Below are positions 44,934 through 53,648 of a stretch of 64,000 nt of DNA, piece by piece. The DNA is from Shewanella sp. MTB7. Its GTDB lineage: Bacteria; Pseudomonadota; Gammaproteobacteria; Enterobacterales; Shewanellaceae. The position numbers were made by a program, and so were the translations under genes. The notes beneath the pieces were generated by a model. It saw only the letters and a list, made by a program, of their open reading frames with translations, searched no databases and was not told the origin of the DNA. Numbering within the stretch: the stretch's first letter is position 1; each line of letters opens with the position of its first letter. The DNA lies in contig NZ_CP085636.1 in the NCBI RefSeq assembly GCF_027571385.1, forward strand, positions 992,001 through 1,056,000, given 5' to 3'.

Positions 44934-46244
44934 CTAATCCAGAATATAAAAAGCTTCAAGCTTGTTGGTTTCTTCAGCCATCTCTAAACCGCGTGCTAAG
45001 TGTTTGTCGTGGCTCTCCTCACCAGGGAAGACGATCGTGGGAGTGACAAAGATGACAAGCTCAGTTTTGTTATCCTTAAAATCTCTAGATTTGAATAACT
45101 CACCTAAAATAGGTATGTCGCCTAAGAAGGGAAACTTATTAACAACTTTTGACATTTCGCTGTTAACCAAGCCTGAGATGACGATGGTTTCATTATTTTT
45201 CACATTAATGACAGACTCGGTTCGGCGTGTCAGTGTGCCAGGGATGCCATCGATGGCTACAGAGGGGTCGATAGAGCTAACTTCTGCCATGACGCGACTG
45301 ATGATATTGTTATTGCCATCAACAACGGGTTCAATATCGAGTTTTATGCCGTACTCTTTAAATTCGACATCCACAGAACCCAGCCCACTAATGCTACGGA
45401 TTGGGAATTCACCACCGGATAAAAAGCTTGCTGACTCACCGCTACGAGTGGTGAGGTTAGGTTCGGCTAACATGCGGGCATCGCCCTTTTCTGAAAGCAG
45501 TTGGATTTGTGAGCCTATGCCGGTAACGATGCCAAAGTAACTCCAGCCTCGGGTGTCTAAAACACCAATGCCGTCGGTTATCGCGCCACCAATTGCTTCT
45601 GCATATTGCCCTGGAGAGGCCACATTAAAAAGAGGATTTGAAGTAAATGCTTTGGCCGCACCGTAAGCAGGCCCTGACATGGCTGTTTCCCATTTGATGC
45701 CTACGTTATTGAGCGTTGATTTATTAAATTCAACAATCTTGACCTGCATCTTGATCATGGGGGACATGGTTTTAGCAAATTTTAAATAATTAACTAATGA
45801 AACAACATTAGGGGCTTCGCCGATAATGCTCTCTAGCTGCTGTTTCAATGCGAGATCCGCTTCACCTTGCACTATGATTAGACCGTCGCTTTCTGTGACC
45901 GTTATAGAGGGAAATGCGGCTAGCATCTTCTTTACTTTGTCGCTGGTCCGTAAGCTATTGTCGTTGGTCACTGTGATACTGAGTTTGATTAACTTGCCAT
46001 TTTTTTGCCATAGTTGTAGGTCGGTGTTTCCGTTTCCTTCTCCGATAAGAAGCACACCTTTATTATCAATTACCTTGGCGCTAATAACCTTGCTATTACC
46101 AACGACGATTCGTTCTACATCTTTTGCTTTATAAAGCTCAACAGCACCGACATATAACTTCATCGGTTTATTATTATGAGCAAAGCTTAGGAAGGGAATT
46201 AATAGTGCTATCCAGATGATTCTTATTATTTTATTATTTTTCAT
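44934..46244 (-). CDS. rcpA: Tad pilus outer-membrane secretin RcpA (CpaC family)
   Basis: A 436-residue protein: signal IIWIALLIPFLSFAH, then a pilus-type N domain (KDVERIVVGNSKVISAKVI ... GNGNTDLQLWQ), a BON-like segment, and the secretin domain (GARMLAEPNLTTRSGESASFLSGGEFPI; later ETIVISGLVNSEMSK, GDIPILGELFKSRDFKDNKTELVIFVTPTIV). It forms the outer-membrane pore for the Flp pilus. Four-base overlap with cpaB. Typical length and complete motifs. Confidence 0.92.
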   Translation of the reverse strand: MKNNKIIRIIWIALLIPFLSFAHNNKPMKLYVGAVELYKAKDVERIVVGNSKVISAKVIDNKGVLLIGEGNGNTDLQLWQKNGKLIKLSITVTNDNSLRTSDKVKKMLAAFPSITVTESDGLIIVQGEADLALKQQLESIIGEAPNVVSLVNYLKFAKTMSPMIKMQVKIVEFNKSTLNNVGIKWETAMSGPAYGAAKAFTSNPLFNVASPGQYAEAIGGAITDGIGVLDTRGWSYFGIVTGIGSQIQLLSEKGDARMLAEPNLTTRSGESASFLSGGEFPIRSISGLGSVDVEFKEYGIKLDIEPVVDGNNNIISRVMAEVSSIDPSVAIDGIPGTLTRRTESVINVKNNETIVISGLVNSEMSKVVNKFPFLGDIPILGELFKSRDFKDNKTELVIFVTPTIVFPGEESHDKHLARGLEMAEETNKLEAFYILD

Positions 46245-47137
46245 AATGCTGTTTTATTCTTAAGTTGGCTCAGTTGTTCTAACATTGCGATAGGAAGAGG
46301 ATAGGCTTGAATGGACGTTTTTATGCCGTTGCCTCCGGTAATAACCTCTACTTCTCGAGTTAGCACATCGTCAGACTGGTTAAAGAGCTGACCCTCATGA
46401 AGAGAGATAAACTCAAGTGGCAAACTTTCGTTTTTATTACGTAATAAGGTGACAAACTTGCCTTTCTCTTTTGCTATTGTGACCCTTGCCGCATCGGTGA
46501 CGCTCAGAGCGAGGGTGACGGTGCCATAGGCATTGGGGTTATCGTAAAGGGTATCGACGAGTTCTGGGTTGACGTCTATGCTGCGACGCCCTGTTGCAAT
46601 TACGGTAATATTTTCCAGTAGCAGTTGTAGTCTATTAAGATCGTCTGTCCCATTTTTGTCTTCAAACGAGAGAAGCAGATCGATATGATCAGAGGGGACC
46701 AACATCCCAGCTGTAGAGTTAAGTTCATCTATGTCGATGGTGACGGCTCGTTGGCCCTCTCGCAACATATCGGAGAACTGCTCTATTTTATGTCCTGGTA
46801 GGTAGCTGCCCATTAATGGACGGCCGGGGGATAGGGGCTCAAGTAACATTTGTCCTACGATGAGGTCAAAGTCCTTGGGGTGAATAGCGTCAAGCGGTAA
46901 GGTATCGGCACGTATTTGTCTGACTGACATATTTTGTTGTGAAACTATGTCACCTTTTCTTAGCTCTTGAGTCGCCACAACGACATCTGCCATAACAATG
47001 TTATCTTTTGATAGCTCAGCTCTTAATTCCTGTTCTTTAGTAATAAAGTAATTATTTGTGGCCCAAGCAGCAATGCTACCAAGAACGATAGCAATGAGGA
47101 GTAGAACCCAGTTGAAGTCTATTGATTTTATTTGCAT
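46241..47137 (-). CDS. cpaB: Flp pilus assembly protein CpaB (RcpC)
   Basis: A 298-residue protein with one N-terminal membrane helix (VLLLIAIVLGSIAAWATN), a SAF domain (about 47-115: VVVATQELRKGDIVSQQNM and LLEPLSPGRPLMGSYLP) and the RcpC-type C-terminal domain (GQRAVTIDIDELNSTAGMLV, PSDHIDLLLSFEDKNG). SAF domains in CpaB are thought to contact peptidoglycan or glycans and help gate the secretin. It is encoded directly before rcpA with ATG/TGA overlap. Confidence 0.92.
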   Translation of the reverse strand: MQIKSIDFNWVLLLIAIVLGSIAAWATNNYFITKEQELRAELSKDNIVMADVVVATQELRKGDIVSQQNMSVRQIRADTLPLDAIHPKDFDLIVGQMLLEPLSPGRPLMGSYLPGHKIEQFSDMLREGQRAVTIDIDELNSTAGMLVPSDHIDLLLSFEDKNGTDDLNRLQLLLENITVIATGRRSIDVNPELVDTLYDNPNAYGTVTLALSVTDAARVTIAKEKGKFVTLLRNKNESLPLEFISLHEGQLFNQSDDVLTREVEVITGGNGIKTSIQAYPLPIAMLEQLSQLKNKTAL

Positions 47138-47150
47138 TTAAAGACCCAAT

Positions 47151-47348
47151 TTAATTAGGTAGAACGGGCAGTGATTTGCTATATGCAAATGCGGTGTACC
47201 AGTCCCGGAGTGAATCCAGACACAGTTCCATGACGTTGTTATTGTTCTCCACTGGTGTCAATAATGCGGCAACCAGTGCAGAACATACGACCAAGTATTC
47301 GACACTTGCCTGTCCTCTTACATTCGATTTTTTTGAGGGATGATACAT
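47151..47348 (-). CDS. Very small Flp-like prepilin (65 aa)
   Basis: The N-terminus is a textbook type IVb prepilin: basic leader KKSNVRG, cleavage after Gly, then QASVEYLVVCSALVAALL with Glu-Tyr at +5/+6. The mature part is only about 53 residues, with one hydrophobic helix, a Cys at +10 and a short polar tail. It differs clearly from the two main Flp pilins and lies between cpaB and an exported 224-aa protein gene. A minor or initiating pilin is likely. Annotation pipelines may call it TadE-like or miss it. Confidence 0.78.
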   Translation of the reverse strand: MYHPSKKSNVRGQASVEYLVVCSALVAALLTPVENNNNVMELCLDSLRDWYTAFAYSKSLPVLPN

Positions 47349-47350
47349 CT

Positions 47351-48025
47351 CTAGAGTCCTTCCGTGACTTGGTTAGCAACAATGTAAACTTTTGATTTTT
47401 TGATATTAAAACTAATATCGATTAGGTTTGTACCTTGACTTATCTGCAGTACAGCTTTACCTGCGTTGGTGTCCAAAATAGCCGCATTTTCTAACCAACC
47501 TCTTTGTTGAAAGTGCCGACGATAGTAGTGGTAACTGGCGGATAAACTCTGAGGGCTGCTTAACACTAAGGTGCGTCCATGCTTGAAAAGATCCTGAGAT
47601 TGAATGTCCGAAATAACGGTTGCACCGTGTGGTTTTGGGAATTGATGTTGATTGACTTTGGCAAGTTCAGTTTCGCTAATCTCTTTCGTGATGCCGACAT
47701 AAGTGACAACACCATCAAAATTCTGACTGATACGGGCTGTCAGTAGATAAGGGGGTTGCATGCTATTGATAACATAATCGCCATTGAACATTCTGGCATC
47801 AAAACGTTCGCTGTTATCTTGCCATTGTTGTTTAAAGAAGTTAGCCATCATCATCTGGTTTTGCTTATCTGTGACGACCCAGGTTTTCATCGGGTACCCC
47901 TGATAACGCATATTATCAGCCACGACTTCAACCTTTGCGCTTTCTGGAAATTCAATTTCAGGCCAATCGGAAGCATATGCTTGAGCTGAAAAGAGGGCGA
48001 GCAATATGAGTAAAAGAATTTTCAT
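47351..48025 (-). CDS. Exported protein of the tad operon (224 aa)
   Basis: Signal MKILLLILLALFSAQAYASD. The mature protein has mixed alpha/beta composition with EFPESAKVEVVADNMRYQGYPM, then repeats of strand-helix elements (MKTWVVTDKQNQMMMANFFKQQW ... SYHYYRRHFQQRGWLENA). The second half mirrors the first loosely. No known domain recognised. Its place in the middle of the operon, two bases before the small prepilin gene and just after the TadE-like gene, argues for a periplasmic role in pilus assembly. Confidence 0.72.
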   Translation of the reverse strand: MKILLLILLALFSAQAYASDWPEIEFPESAKVEVVADNMRYQGYPMKTWVVTDKQNQMMMANFFKQQWQDNSERFDARMFNGDYVINSMQPPYLLTARISQNFDGVVTYVGITKEISETELAKVNQHQFPKPHGATVISDIQSQDLFKHGRTLVLSSPQSLSASYHYYRRHFQQRGWLENAAILDTNAGKAVLQISQGTNLIDISFNIKKSKVYIVANQVTEGL

Positions 48026-48028
48026 CCG

Positions 48029-48901
48029 TTAGCCTCCACAGTTAGTTGTGCCATAGGTACAGAGTCTATTGAGAGGAAGAACATCAGGATCGACATACCC
48101 GAGTTTTAATCTACTTGGGCGTAACTCTTTACCGAAAGGGAGGATGCCTAATAAACTTTGTGCGGTACGTATGACACCGTTATCCATATAGTTAGTCAGT
48201 ACTAAGCGCTTAACCCTATTTTTTACGTGGTAGGGGCCTGCTGCATTCCAACCGGAAGCCAATAGGGCACTATTGCTCTGAAAATTGAGATTGATATTAT
48301 CAAAAGGTGCTAAATACAGACTTTCGATATTGACGCTTATATTAGTACGGTAAAATTGATCTCTTTCTAATGAGAACCCTGTAAAAGAGAGCAGGCCTAT
48401 TGCGCGACCGACAGCACTGCCTATCGTGCCCGGCAGCCTGCCACCAGAGTGTGTGCGAGTGAATCTATCGAGCTCGTTACTATCCGTTGGATTCTGTTGA
48501 TTAGACTTGAGTATGGTTTCTGCGTTTTGATTTTGGCGAACTTGGTGTTTTAATGTTGGATGAACCTTACTGTTCCAATCCCATTGCGCCGTTGTGCGAC
48601 TGGTCAGCTTATTACCATCATGTTGATAGAATCGCCAAGGGATCTGTTTCGCGGTATCAAGTTCACTTTTTTGTGCTAGGTATAAACCCGTTCTTCTAGG
48701 GAGTCGACTCGGGCGACGCTCCTTCCATACAGTTCTTTCCCATGCTGAGTAATGAGAGGCTTGCTGAGCCTTATGTTTTACGACTCCCATTTTTGCCATA
48801 AATGGCAAGAGAATGAGCAGCGGTATAACCGCATAGCTAATACCAATAACACTCTCAATCAGCGCTTGTCCCTGTTGTTTTTTAAATGGTTGCTGTTTCA
48901 T
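48029..48901 (-). CDS. TadE-like pseudopilin with long C-terminal domain
   Basis: A 290-residue protein with a prepilin-like N-terminus: QQG then QALIESVIGISYAVIPLLILL, Gly at -1 and Glu at +5. The large body includes many basic residues and RRTGLYLAQ, HSGGRLPGTIGSAVGRAIG, and ends with two cysteines (LCTYGTTNCGG). TadE/TadG-type minor pilins share this layout. It overlaps the upstream TadG-like stop by one base, so it is strictly coupled. Confidence 0.75.
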   Translation of the reverse strand: MKQQPFKKQQGQALIESVIGISYAVIPLLILLPFMAKMGVVKHKAQQASHYSAWERTVWKERRPSRLPRRTGLYLAQKSELDTAKQIPWRFYQHDGNKLTSRTTAQWDWNSKVHPTLKHQVRQNQNAETILKSNQQNPTDSNELDRFTRTHSGGRLPGTIGSAVGRAIGLLSFTGFSLERDQFYRTNISVNIESLYLAPFDNINLNFQSNSALLASGWNAAGPYHVKNRVKRLVLTNYMDNGVIRTAQSLLGILPFGKELRPSRLKLGYVDPDVLPLNRLCTYGTTNCGG

Positions 48902-50328
48902 TACAGGAACCTAGTTAATGCTAAGACGATATTTCGCTCAGAGTTAGTAGAGTCTGATAATCGTGTTTGCCAAAAGGGGTTGTAGAGGTTGCCATATTCA
49001 TGGCGGCTATCGCTGCGACGCCATGCAGCTGAAGATATCATCAGATCATAAGGTCTTGAATAATATACTTGTGCAGTAGCAAGCGCAGTTAGTCTATCTC
49101 CTAGCATCTCTTCATTTATCGCTGGGTTAGTGTTGTCTTTTCCAACATCAACAGTGCTACTTGTCCGTATGTTGTTTTGTGATTTTGACACGACAACAGC
49201 AATATTTTCAGTAGTATTCTTTGACTGTGCCGCATTTGAAAGCCCGTAAAATGGCTGTACGCCGTTATAGTCTCCTCGTGTTTCCTGATCATATGCCGCA
49301 TACCGAGATGCAGAATTATTGGTATCTCGACTTGAGCCCCAAGAATTGTTGTTACCTACTCTTCTTATATTGGCTCTATCATCTGAGCGTGTTGCTCCCC
49401 AACCTAATGGCGTTTCTCTGTAGCTTCTCCAGCGACAACCTGACCAGCTGCAACGGAACTTTGAAAGGTGAAAGCTGATTGTATCCATGGAGGTCCAAGT
49501 TTCAGCTTGGTAATTACCATTGGAAATAAGCTCACTTCCGCCTGTTTTATGGGTTTTCCAGCGAAGAGGAAATAAACTGAGAGACCAGGGGAAACCTAAT
49601 TTGTAACTGCGGGATTTGCTGAAAGAATCTCGAGAATCTAAGGAGACAGTTAGAAAATCCTGAAATTGATTAGTGCCTCTTTGATTTGGTTTTTGGTTGC
49701 TTCTACTATGTCTCTTTTGAAAATCAATCCATAAATTTTTAATATCTCCCAACATTTGTGGGTTCTGTAATAGGTCTAATTTAGCTCTGGGATCATTGGC
49801 TTTAACAATATCGCCAGCAGTAATAACAGTAGAGACCAAGCCTGCATAATGCACAATCTGTTGTGATGCAGATAAGGCTTGTAAAATAATATCCTCAGCA
49901 TAAATCAAGGCTTCAAAAACGGGTTGTGCCACACTATTAATGGCTCCAACCGCGGACTCTATACCAGATAAAACCTGCCCTAAATAGGGTACCCAGCATA
50001 AAAAATCACAGGCGTTTTTAGCAAATTTATCGGTCATATTAAACCAAGACGATAAACCGACCATTTGAGCTACAGCAACTTGGTTAGCGACAGAGGCTCG
50101 GTTGGTATAAGCTTTAAAATTAAAATCTCGGGCAGCAATGGTGGCAATACTATAGGCTGTATTGTCAGCAGTATTTTGCAATTTACTACTGTTTAAATTG
50201 AGTTGTGATACGTTAAAACTAAATATCACAACCATTAAAGAAAATGACATTAGAATTAATGACAAGACCATTGCTTGGCCTTTATTTTTTGTCAGAATTC
50301 GTCCATGTCTCATTGCTGTATTTTCCAT
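48901..50328 (-). CDS. TadG-like pilus assembly protein
   Basis: A 475-residue protein with a single N-terminal membrane helix after NKG-QAMVLSLILMSFSLMVVIFSF. It has the Gly and hydrophobic stretch of TadE/G proteins but no Glu at +5, so it may not be processed. Next comes SKLQNTADNTAYSIATIAARDFNFKAY, a TadG-like helix. The rest is extracytoplasmic and has several cysteines (CDFLCW, CSWSGCRW). No von Willebrand A domain motif is visible, unlike classic TadG. It follows flp2 by about 105 bases. Confidence 0.72.
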   Translation of the reverse strand: MENTAMRHGRILTKNKGQAMVLSLILMSFSLMVVIFSFNVSQLNLNSSKLQNTADNTAYSIATIAARDFNFKAYTNRASVANQVAVAQMVGLSSWFNMTDKFAKNACDFLCWVPYLGQVLSGIESAVGAINSVAQPVFEALIYAEDIILQALSASQQIVHYAGLVSTVITAGDIVKANDPRAKLDLLQNPQMLGDIKNLWIDFQKRHSRSNQKPNQRGTNQFQDFLTVSLDSRDSFSKSRSYKLGFPWSLSLFPLRWKTHKTGGSELISNGNYQAETWTSMDTISFHLSKFRCSWSGCRWRSYRETPLGWGATRSDDRANIRRVGNNNSWGSSRDTNNSASRYAAYDQETRGDYNGVQPFYGLSNAAQSKNTTENIAVVVSKSQNNIRTSSTVDVGKDNTNPAINEEMLGDRLTALATAQVYYSRPYDLMISSAAWRRSDSRHEYGNLYNPFWQTRLSDSTNSERNIVLALTRFL

Positions 50329-50433
50329 ATGCTTAATAGCTTTTTTATTGATTAGAAATCATCGCTATCTGTATTCAAATCTGGGAATCGTTTTATTGAG
50401 AGAACTAGGTGAGCACTGAACATTTAAAAGAGG

Positions 50434-50730
50434 TTAATCTATACCGCCTCCGCCACCTGTCCCATCACCAGCTTTATTTGCCCCTTCATTGTAATTACCT
50501 AGGTTATAGTCTTTGTTCGCAACGTTTGTTGCTGCTGTCGCAGAGCCTTTAGCAGCAGTGATTTGTGCAGCAGAGTCAACGCCTGATACTTCGGATGATA
50601 TACCGGCAACTTGATTACGGACTGTTTGACCAAAGAAGCTATAAACACCAATTGCAGAAACGGCAATGAGTGCAACGATGATAATGTATTCGGTCATACC
50701 TTGACCTAGATGGTTAAACTTTCTCATCAC
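50434..50730 (-). CDS. Flp-family type IVb pilin, second copy
   Basis: 98 residues. Leader MMRKFNHLG, cleavage before QGMTEYIIIVALIAVSAIGV with Glu-Tyr at +5/+6. The mature part is near-identical to the first pilin up to about residue 45 and then diverges in a longer Gly-rich tail (GDGTGGGGGID). Flp pilins are usually about 50-60 residues when mature; this one is about 89. It lies after a hairpin behind flp1, so it is probably made in lower amounts. Confidence 0.9.
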   Translation of the reverse strand: MMRKFNHLGQGMTEYIIIVALIAVSAIGVYSFFGQTVRNQVAGISSEVSGVDSAAQITAAKGSATAATNVANKDYNLGNYNEGANKAGDGTGGGGGID

Positions 50731-50748
50731 TTAATTCCATTTTGATAA

Positions 50749-50777
50749 AAGCAAGAAAAGGGATTCTTTTCTTGCTT
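50749..50777 (-). terminator. Attenuator-type hairpin between the two flp genes
   Basis: A perfect 12-bp inverted repeat (AAGCAAGAAAAG / CTTTTCTTGCTT) with a 5-base loop, followed on the minus strand by TTTATC. It lies just after the first pilin gene. Such hairpins usually stabilise an abundant pilin message while letting some transcripts continue. Confidence 0.8.
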
Positions 50778-50791
50778 AGATAGAGGTGGAA

Positions 50792-51064
50792 TTAGTTACC
50801 CGCAGCGCTTTTATTTGCTGCTTCGTTGTAATTGCCTAAGTTATAATCTTCTTTAGCCACATTAGATGCATCTACAGCGGATGTCTGTGCTGCAGTAATT
50901 TGTGCTGTAGAGTCAACACCTGACATTTCAGAAGAGAGCCCAGCAACTTGATTACGGATTGTTTGACCAAAAAAGCTGTACACACCAATTGCTGAAACAG
51001 CAATCAATGCGACAATAATAATATATTCAGTCATACCTTGACCGCGCTGTTTGTTTTTTAACAT
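50792..51064 (-). CDS. flp: Flp-family type IVb pilin, first copy
   Basis: 90 residues. Leader MLKNKQRG, then QGMTEYIIIVALIAVSAIGV with Glu-Tyr at +5/+6, the defining Flp processing site. The tail is Ala/Ser/Asn-rich (DYNLGNYNEAANKSAAGN). AAGGAGAGATGG precedes the ATG. This is the promoter-proximal gene of the leftward tad operon and the likely major pilin. A TATAAT-like element lies at 51103-51108, without a well-spaced -35, so activation by a regulator is possible. No prepilin peptidase gene is linked. Confidence 0.93.
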   Translation of the reverse strand: MLKNKQRGQGMTEYIIIVALIAVSAIGVYSFFGQTIRNQVAGLSSEMSGVDSTAQITAAQTSAVDASNVAKEDYNLGNYNEAANKSAAGN

Positions 51065-51180
51065 TCCATCTCTCCTTGAGAATATAATACAGTTAACGGT
51101 ATATTATACGGAATGCGGTAAGTCTCAATTATTAGAAAGGATAATATTAACATCCTGAATACATTCTTTAGGGTAGGTTT

Positions 51181-51813
51181 TTAATTAATTTCTATGCCTT
51201 GGTTATAGGCAAGTAATAAGTGACTGCGATTTCTTATATTGGTTTTTTTGTAAATATTTTGCATGTGCATTTTTATTGTGTTAATGGATACATTTAATTT
51301 GTCTGCCACTTGATCATTGCTATACCCGTTGCAAACTAAAGATAGCACCTCTTTTTCTTTCTTAGTTGTCGATGTCATTAATAACACTTGACCTTTGGAT
51401 AATGTTTGGTTTTGATAATTTAAAATGAATTTAGATAGGGCTCCATTACTAAAGTAGAGATTCCCATTTAAAATTTTTGATATTGTCTCTAAAAGAATGT
51501 GAGCTGGTGATTCAGAAAGAATGGCTGCTCTAAATCCAAGTTTTATAAGGAAAACTTCATCATCTAAAGATAGTTTGTTGCATATTGCAATATGGAACCC
51601 ATTAGAGAAAAGTATCTCGTCTAAATATTTTACATCATCGATGACTGAGTTTATAAAATGTAATAATATTTTTTGCTTTTCTTTAGATTTATTCCATGCT
51701 GTTGCAACATTCTTATGTTGATTAACTTTAAGGTTTAATAATCCTGCAGTATTCTTCAGTATTAATAAATTATTATCTGTGTGGTTAAGGGTAAAAATTT
51801 CGCCATCATACAT
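51181..51813 (-). CDS. LuxR/CsgD-type transcriptional regulator of the tad locus
   Basis: 210 residues. The C-terminal LuxR-type helix-turn-helix (about 148-205) reads KKEKEVLSLVCNGYSNDQVADKLNVSINTIKMHMQNIYKK. The N-terminal part looks like a degenerate receiver (FSNGFHIAICNKLSLDDEVF, LGFRAAILSESPAHILLETI) without the acidic pocket of normal response regulators, as in the CsgD/VpsT group that controls biofilm genes and can bind second messengers. AAGGAAATGGG before the ATG. It lies immediately upstream of the flp genes on the same strand, so it is the likely activator of the operon. Confidence 0.85.
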   Translation of the reverse strand: MYDGEIFTLNHTDNNLLILKNTAGLLNLKVNQHKNVATAWNKSKEKQKILLHFINSVIDDVKYLDEILFSNGFHIAICNKLSLDDEVFLIKLGFRAAILSESPAHILLETISKILNGNLYFSNGALSKFILNYQNQTLSKGQVLLMTSTTKKEKEVLSLVCNGYSNDQVADKLNVSINTIKMHMQNIYKKTNIRNRSHLLLAYNQGIEIN

Positions 51814-52139
51814 CCCATTTCCTTATGACATCCAACAGATGTAATGCTTTATTACTCGTTCCTTAGTATTACAAGTTTATCTTGTGACACTGTAGTAGCC
51901 GATCTTTTTTCGTTATTGTTGATTGTATCTGTTTACTCAACAATCGCAACAGTTGATTAACCTGATCTGGTTGGATTTTCTCGAGTTTACATCCCACCTG
52001 CATTTTCTTGCATCTATTTAGGGCGGGGCTAGCGCTATTTTCTAGTGTTTAATACTAAAGGTTGAGGTGAGGGTTATATTTTACGCATAACAAAGCTTCT
52101 GTTAAAGAGTATATTCTTTAATTTATATTATTATATGAA
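51814..52139. other. Intergenic region upstream of the LuxR-type regulator
   Basis: About 325 bases, AT-rich, no supported gene or RNA. It should carry the promoter of the leftward regulator and the 3' flank of the M16 gene pair; no clear terminator hairpin or operator was found. Confidence 0.5.
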
Positions 52140-53648
52140 TTAAGGTTCAATTTGAATTATCTGCCAATGTGGTAATTTCTGCTGCAGATCTTTTTTTATT
52201 TTATCAAGATCACCACGGATTAATATTGTCGGTGGAGTAAGAAATAGATCTTGAGCCATATGTTGCAGTGCTTGAATTGATAATTGGCTTATCTGCTTTT
52301 GCTGGGATGATTCAGACTCCACTCTTCCATGTGCTAGATGTTTAATGTAATAGGCAAAAGCCGAGTTTATTGACTGTGATCTTAAGCGGTATTTACTTTT
52401 TTCATGTACCTTAATGGCTAACAGCTCAGCCTCTTTTATCTTGGTCTCTTTGGCAAGCGCCAAATGATCTAAAATACCTGAGATAAAGGCACCAGAGTGT
52501 TGTAATTGGGTACTGCCATAAAACTTTAGAGTACGAGCTAACGGATTATCAAAACACCTCCCATATATGCCGTAAGTAAGACCACGTTGCTCCCTTAAAT
52601 CATAATAGAGCCTGCCGGAAAAGCTTCGCCCCAACCAGCTGGCCAGTATTTGACAAGTCAGAGGCTCGCTTTTATTGAACTCATTATCCGCTTTTTTCTG
52701 AAACGTTGATGTTGTGATGGGTAAACGGTATCCGACTCTTACTTGAGTTTGCACTGCACCGGGGGCATCGATGATATAGAGGCGTTTCTGTGAGTGTTGA
52801 TTCAGGTTCTGCTGGGAGTTGAGCTTTAGATTGGAGCTGGATTCATCTATATTACTGGAAAATGTTTGATCTGGTAACTTCAGCGCTAAATTCTTGACTA
52901 GATCAATGTGCTCTCCCCCTTTTGCTGAAGTTAGCAGATGCCATGTTGATCCGATTAACAGAGCAGCTTGTAGCTTAACCAATTCTTCATTAGTGAGCTC
53001 ATCTTGAAGGGCTTGGTTGCGCAAACTCAGGTTATAGGGATGTCGTTCGCCTAATATTTTCTTTGCCCACACAGTTTCTATTTCGCCACCACTATAGGCA
53101 TTGATATGTTTATTTAATTTTAACTGCCGACGCACTGTATCGAGATCTAAATCATCGAACGCATCCGCTTGCCAAGTCTTGGCTAACAAGGTTAAGGCTG
53201 GTGCAACCTCTTCGTTTGGGCAGGCCATCTGTAAGCCGATGCTGTGCATACTGGCATTAATGCGTAAGCTTTCAATGCAAGAGAGATTGGCTGTTGCAGC
53301 TAGTCTATAGGCTTTTTGGTAGAGAGTGGTATTAAGCACATCAATATTGTTAAATGGCCGATTGGGATTAATCAAACTGAGGTGTAGATAAACCAATTCT
53401 GATGGACTTGACGGATATTGATGTAAGGTGAGGTTTGCAGATATTTTTTTGACGTTCCATGCCCTATGTTGCCCCTCTTCTAAACTGACGTCAGGAGCAC
53501 CTTTAAGTGCTGTAAACTTTGATATAACAGGGGGCTTAGTGTCAGTGAATACTAACTTCGTTTGCTGGCAGGCTGCAAGGCTCAGCAATAATATGAAGCT
53601 GCATGTTAACGCATTAGCTATTGATGCTTGTTTGGTGAAGGGCTTCAT
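52140..53648 (-). CDS. M16-family peptidase-like lipoprotein lacking the zinc motif
   Basis: 502 residues. Signal and lipobox (SFILLLSLAAC). Two M16-type halves, including the domain-end pattern RSFSGRLYYDLREQRGLTYGIYG, but no H-x-x-E-H zinc site can be seen in the first half, so it is probably non-catalytic. It overlaps the upstream gene by four bases; that gene has the intact motif. Such active/inactive pairs form heterodimers that degrade periplasmic peptides, by analogy with mitochondrial processing peptidase and other bacterial M16 pairs. Confidence 0.82.
   Translation of the reverse strand: MKPFTKQASIANALTCSFILLLSLAACQQTKLVFTDTKPPVISKFTALKGAPDVSLEEGQHRAWNVKKISANLTLHQYPSSPSELVYLHLSLINPNRPFNNIDVLNTTLYQKAYRLAATANLSCIESLRINASMHSIGLQMACPNEEVAPALTLLAKTWQADAFDDLDLDTVRRQLKLNKHINAYSGGEIETVWAKKILGERHPYNLSLRNQALQDELTNEELVKLQAALLIGSTWHLLTSAKGGEHIDLVKNLALKLPDQTFSSNIDESSSNLKLNSQQNLNQHSQKRLYIIDAPGAVQTQVRVGYRLPITTSTFQKKADNEFNKSEPLTCQILASWLGRSFSGRLYYDLREQRGLTYGIYGRCFDNPLARTLKFYGSTQLQHSGAFISGILDHLALAKETKIKEAELLAIKVHEKSKYRLRSQSINSAFAYYIKHLAHGRVESESSQQKQISQLSIQALQHMAQDLFLTPPTILIRGDLDKIKKDLQQKLPHWQIIQIEP

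Noticed and set aside
44962..45540. 192-codon frame on the plus strand inside rcpA
   Set aside because: Antisense shadow of the secretin gene; composition reflects the complementary codons.
51083..51128. Sigma-70 promoter for flp
   Set aside because: A TATAAT (51103-51108) and a TTGAGA-like hexamer (51123-51128) are present on the minus strand, but the spacing is only 14 bases.
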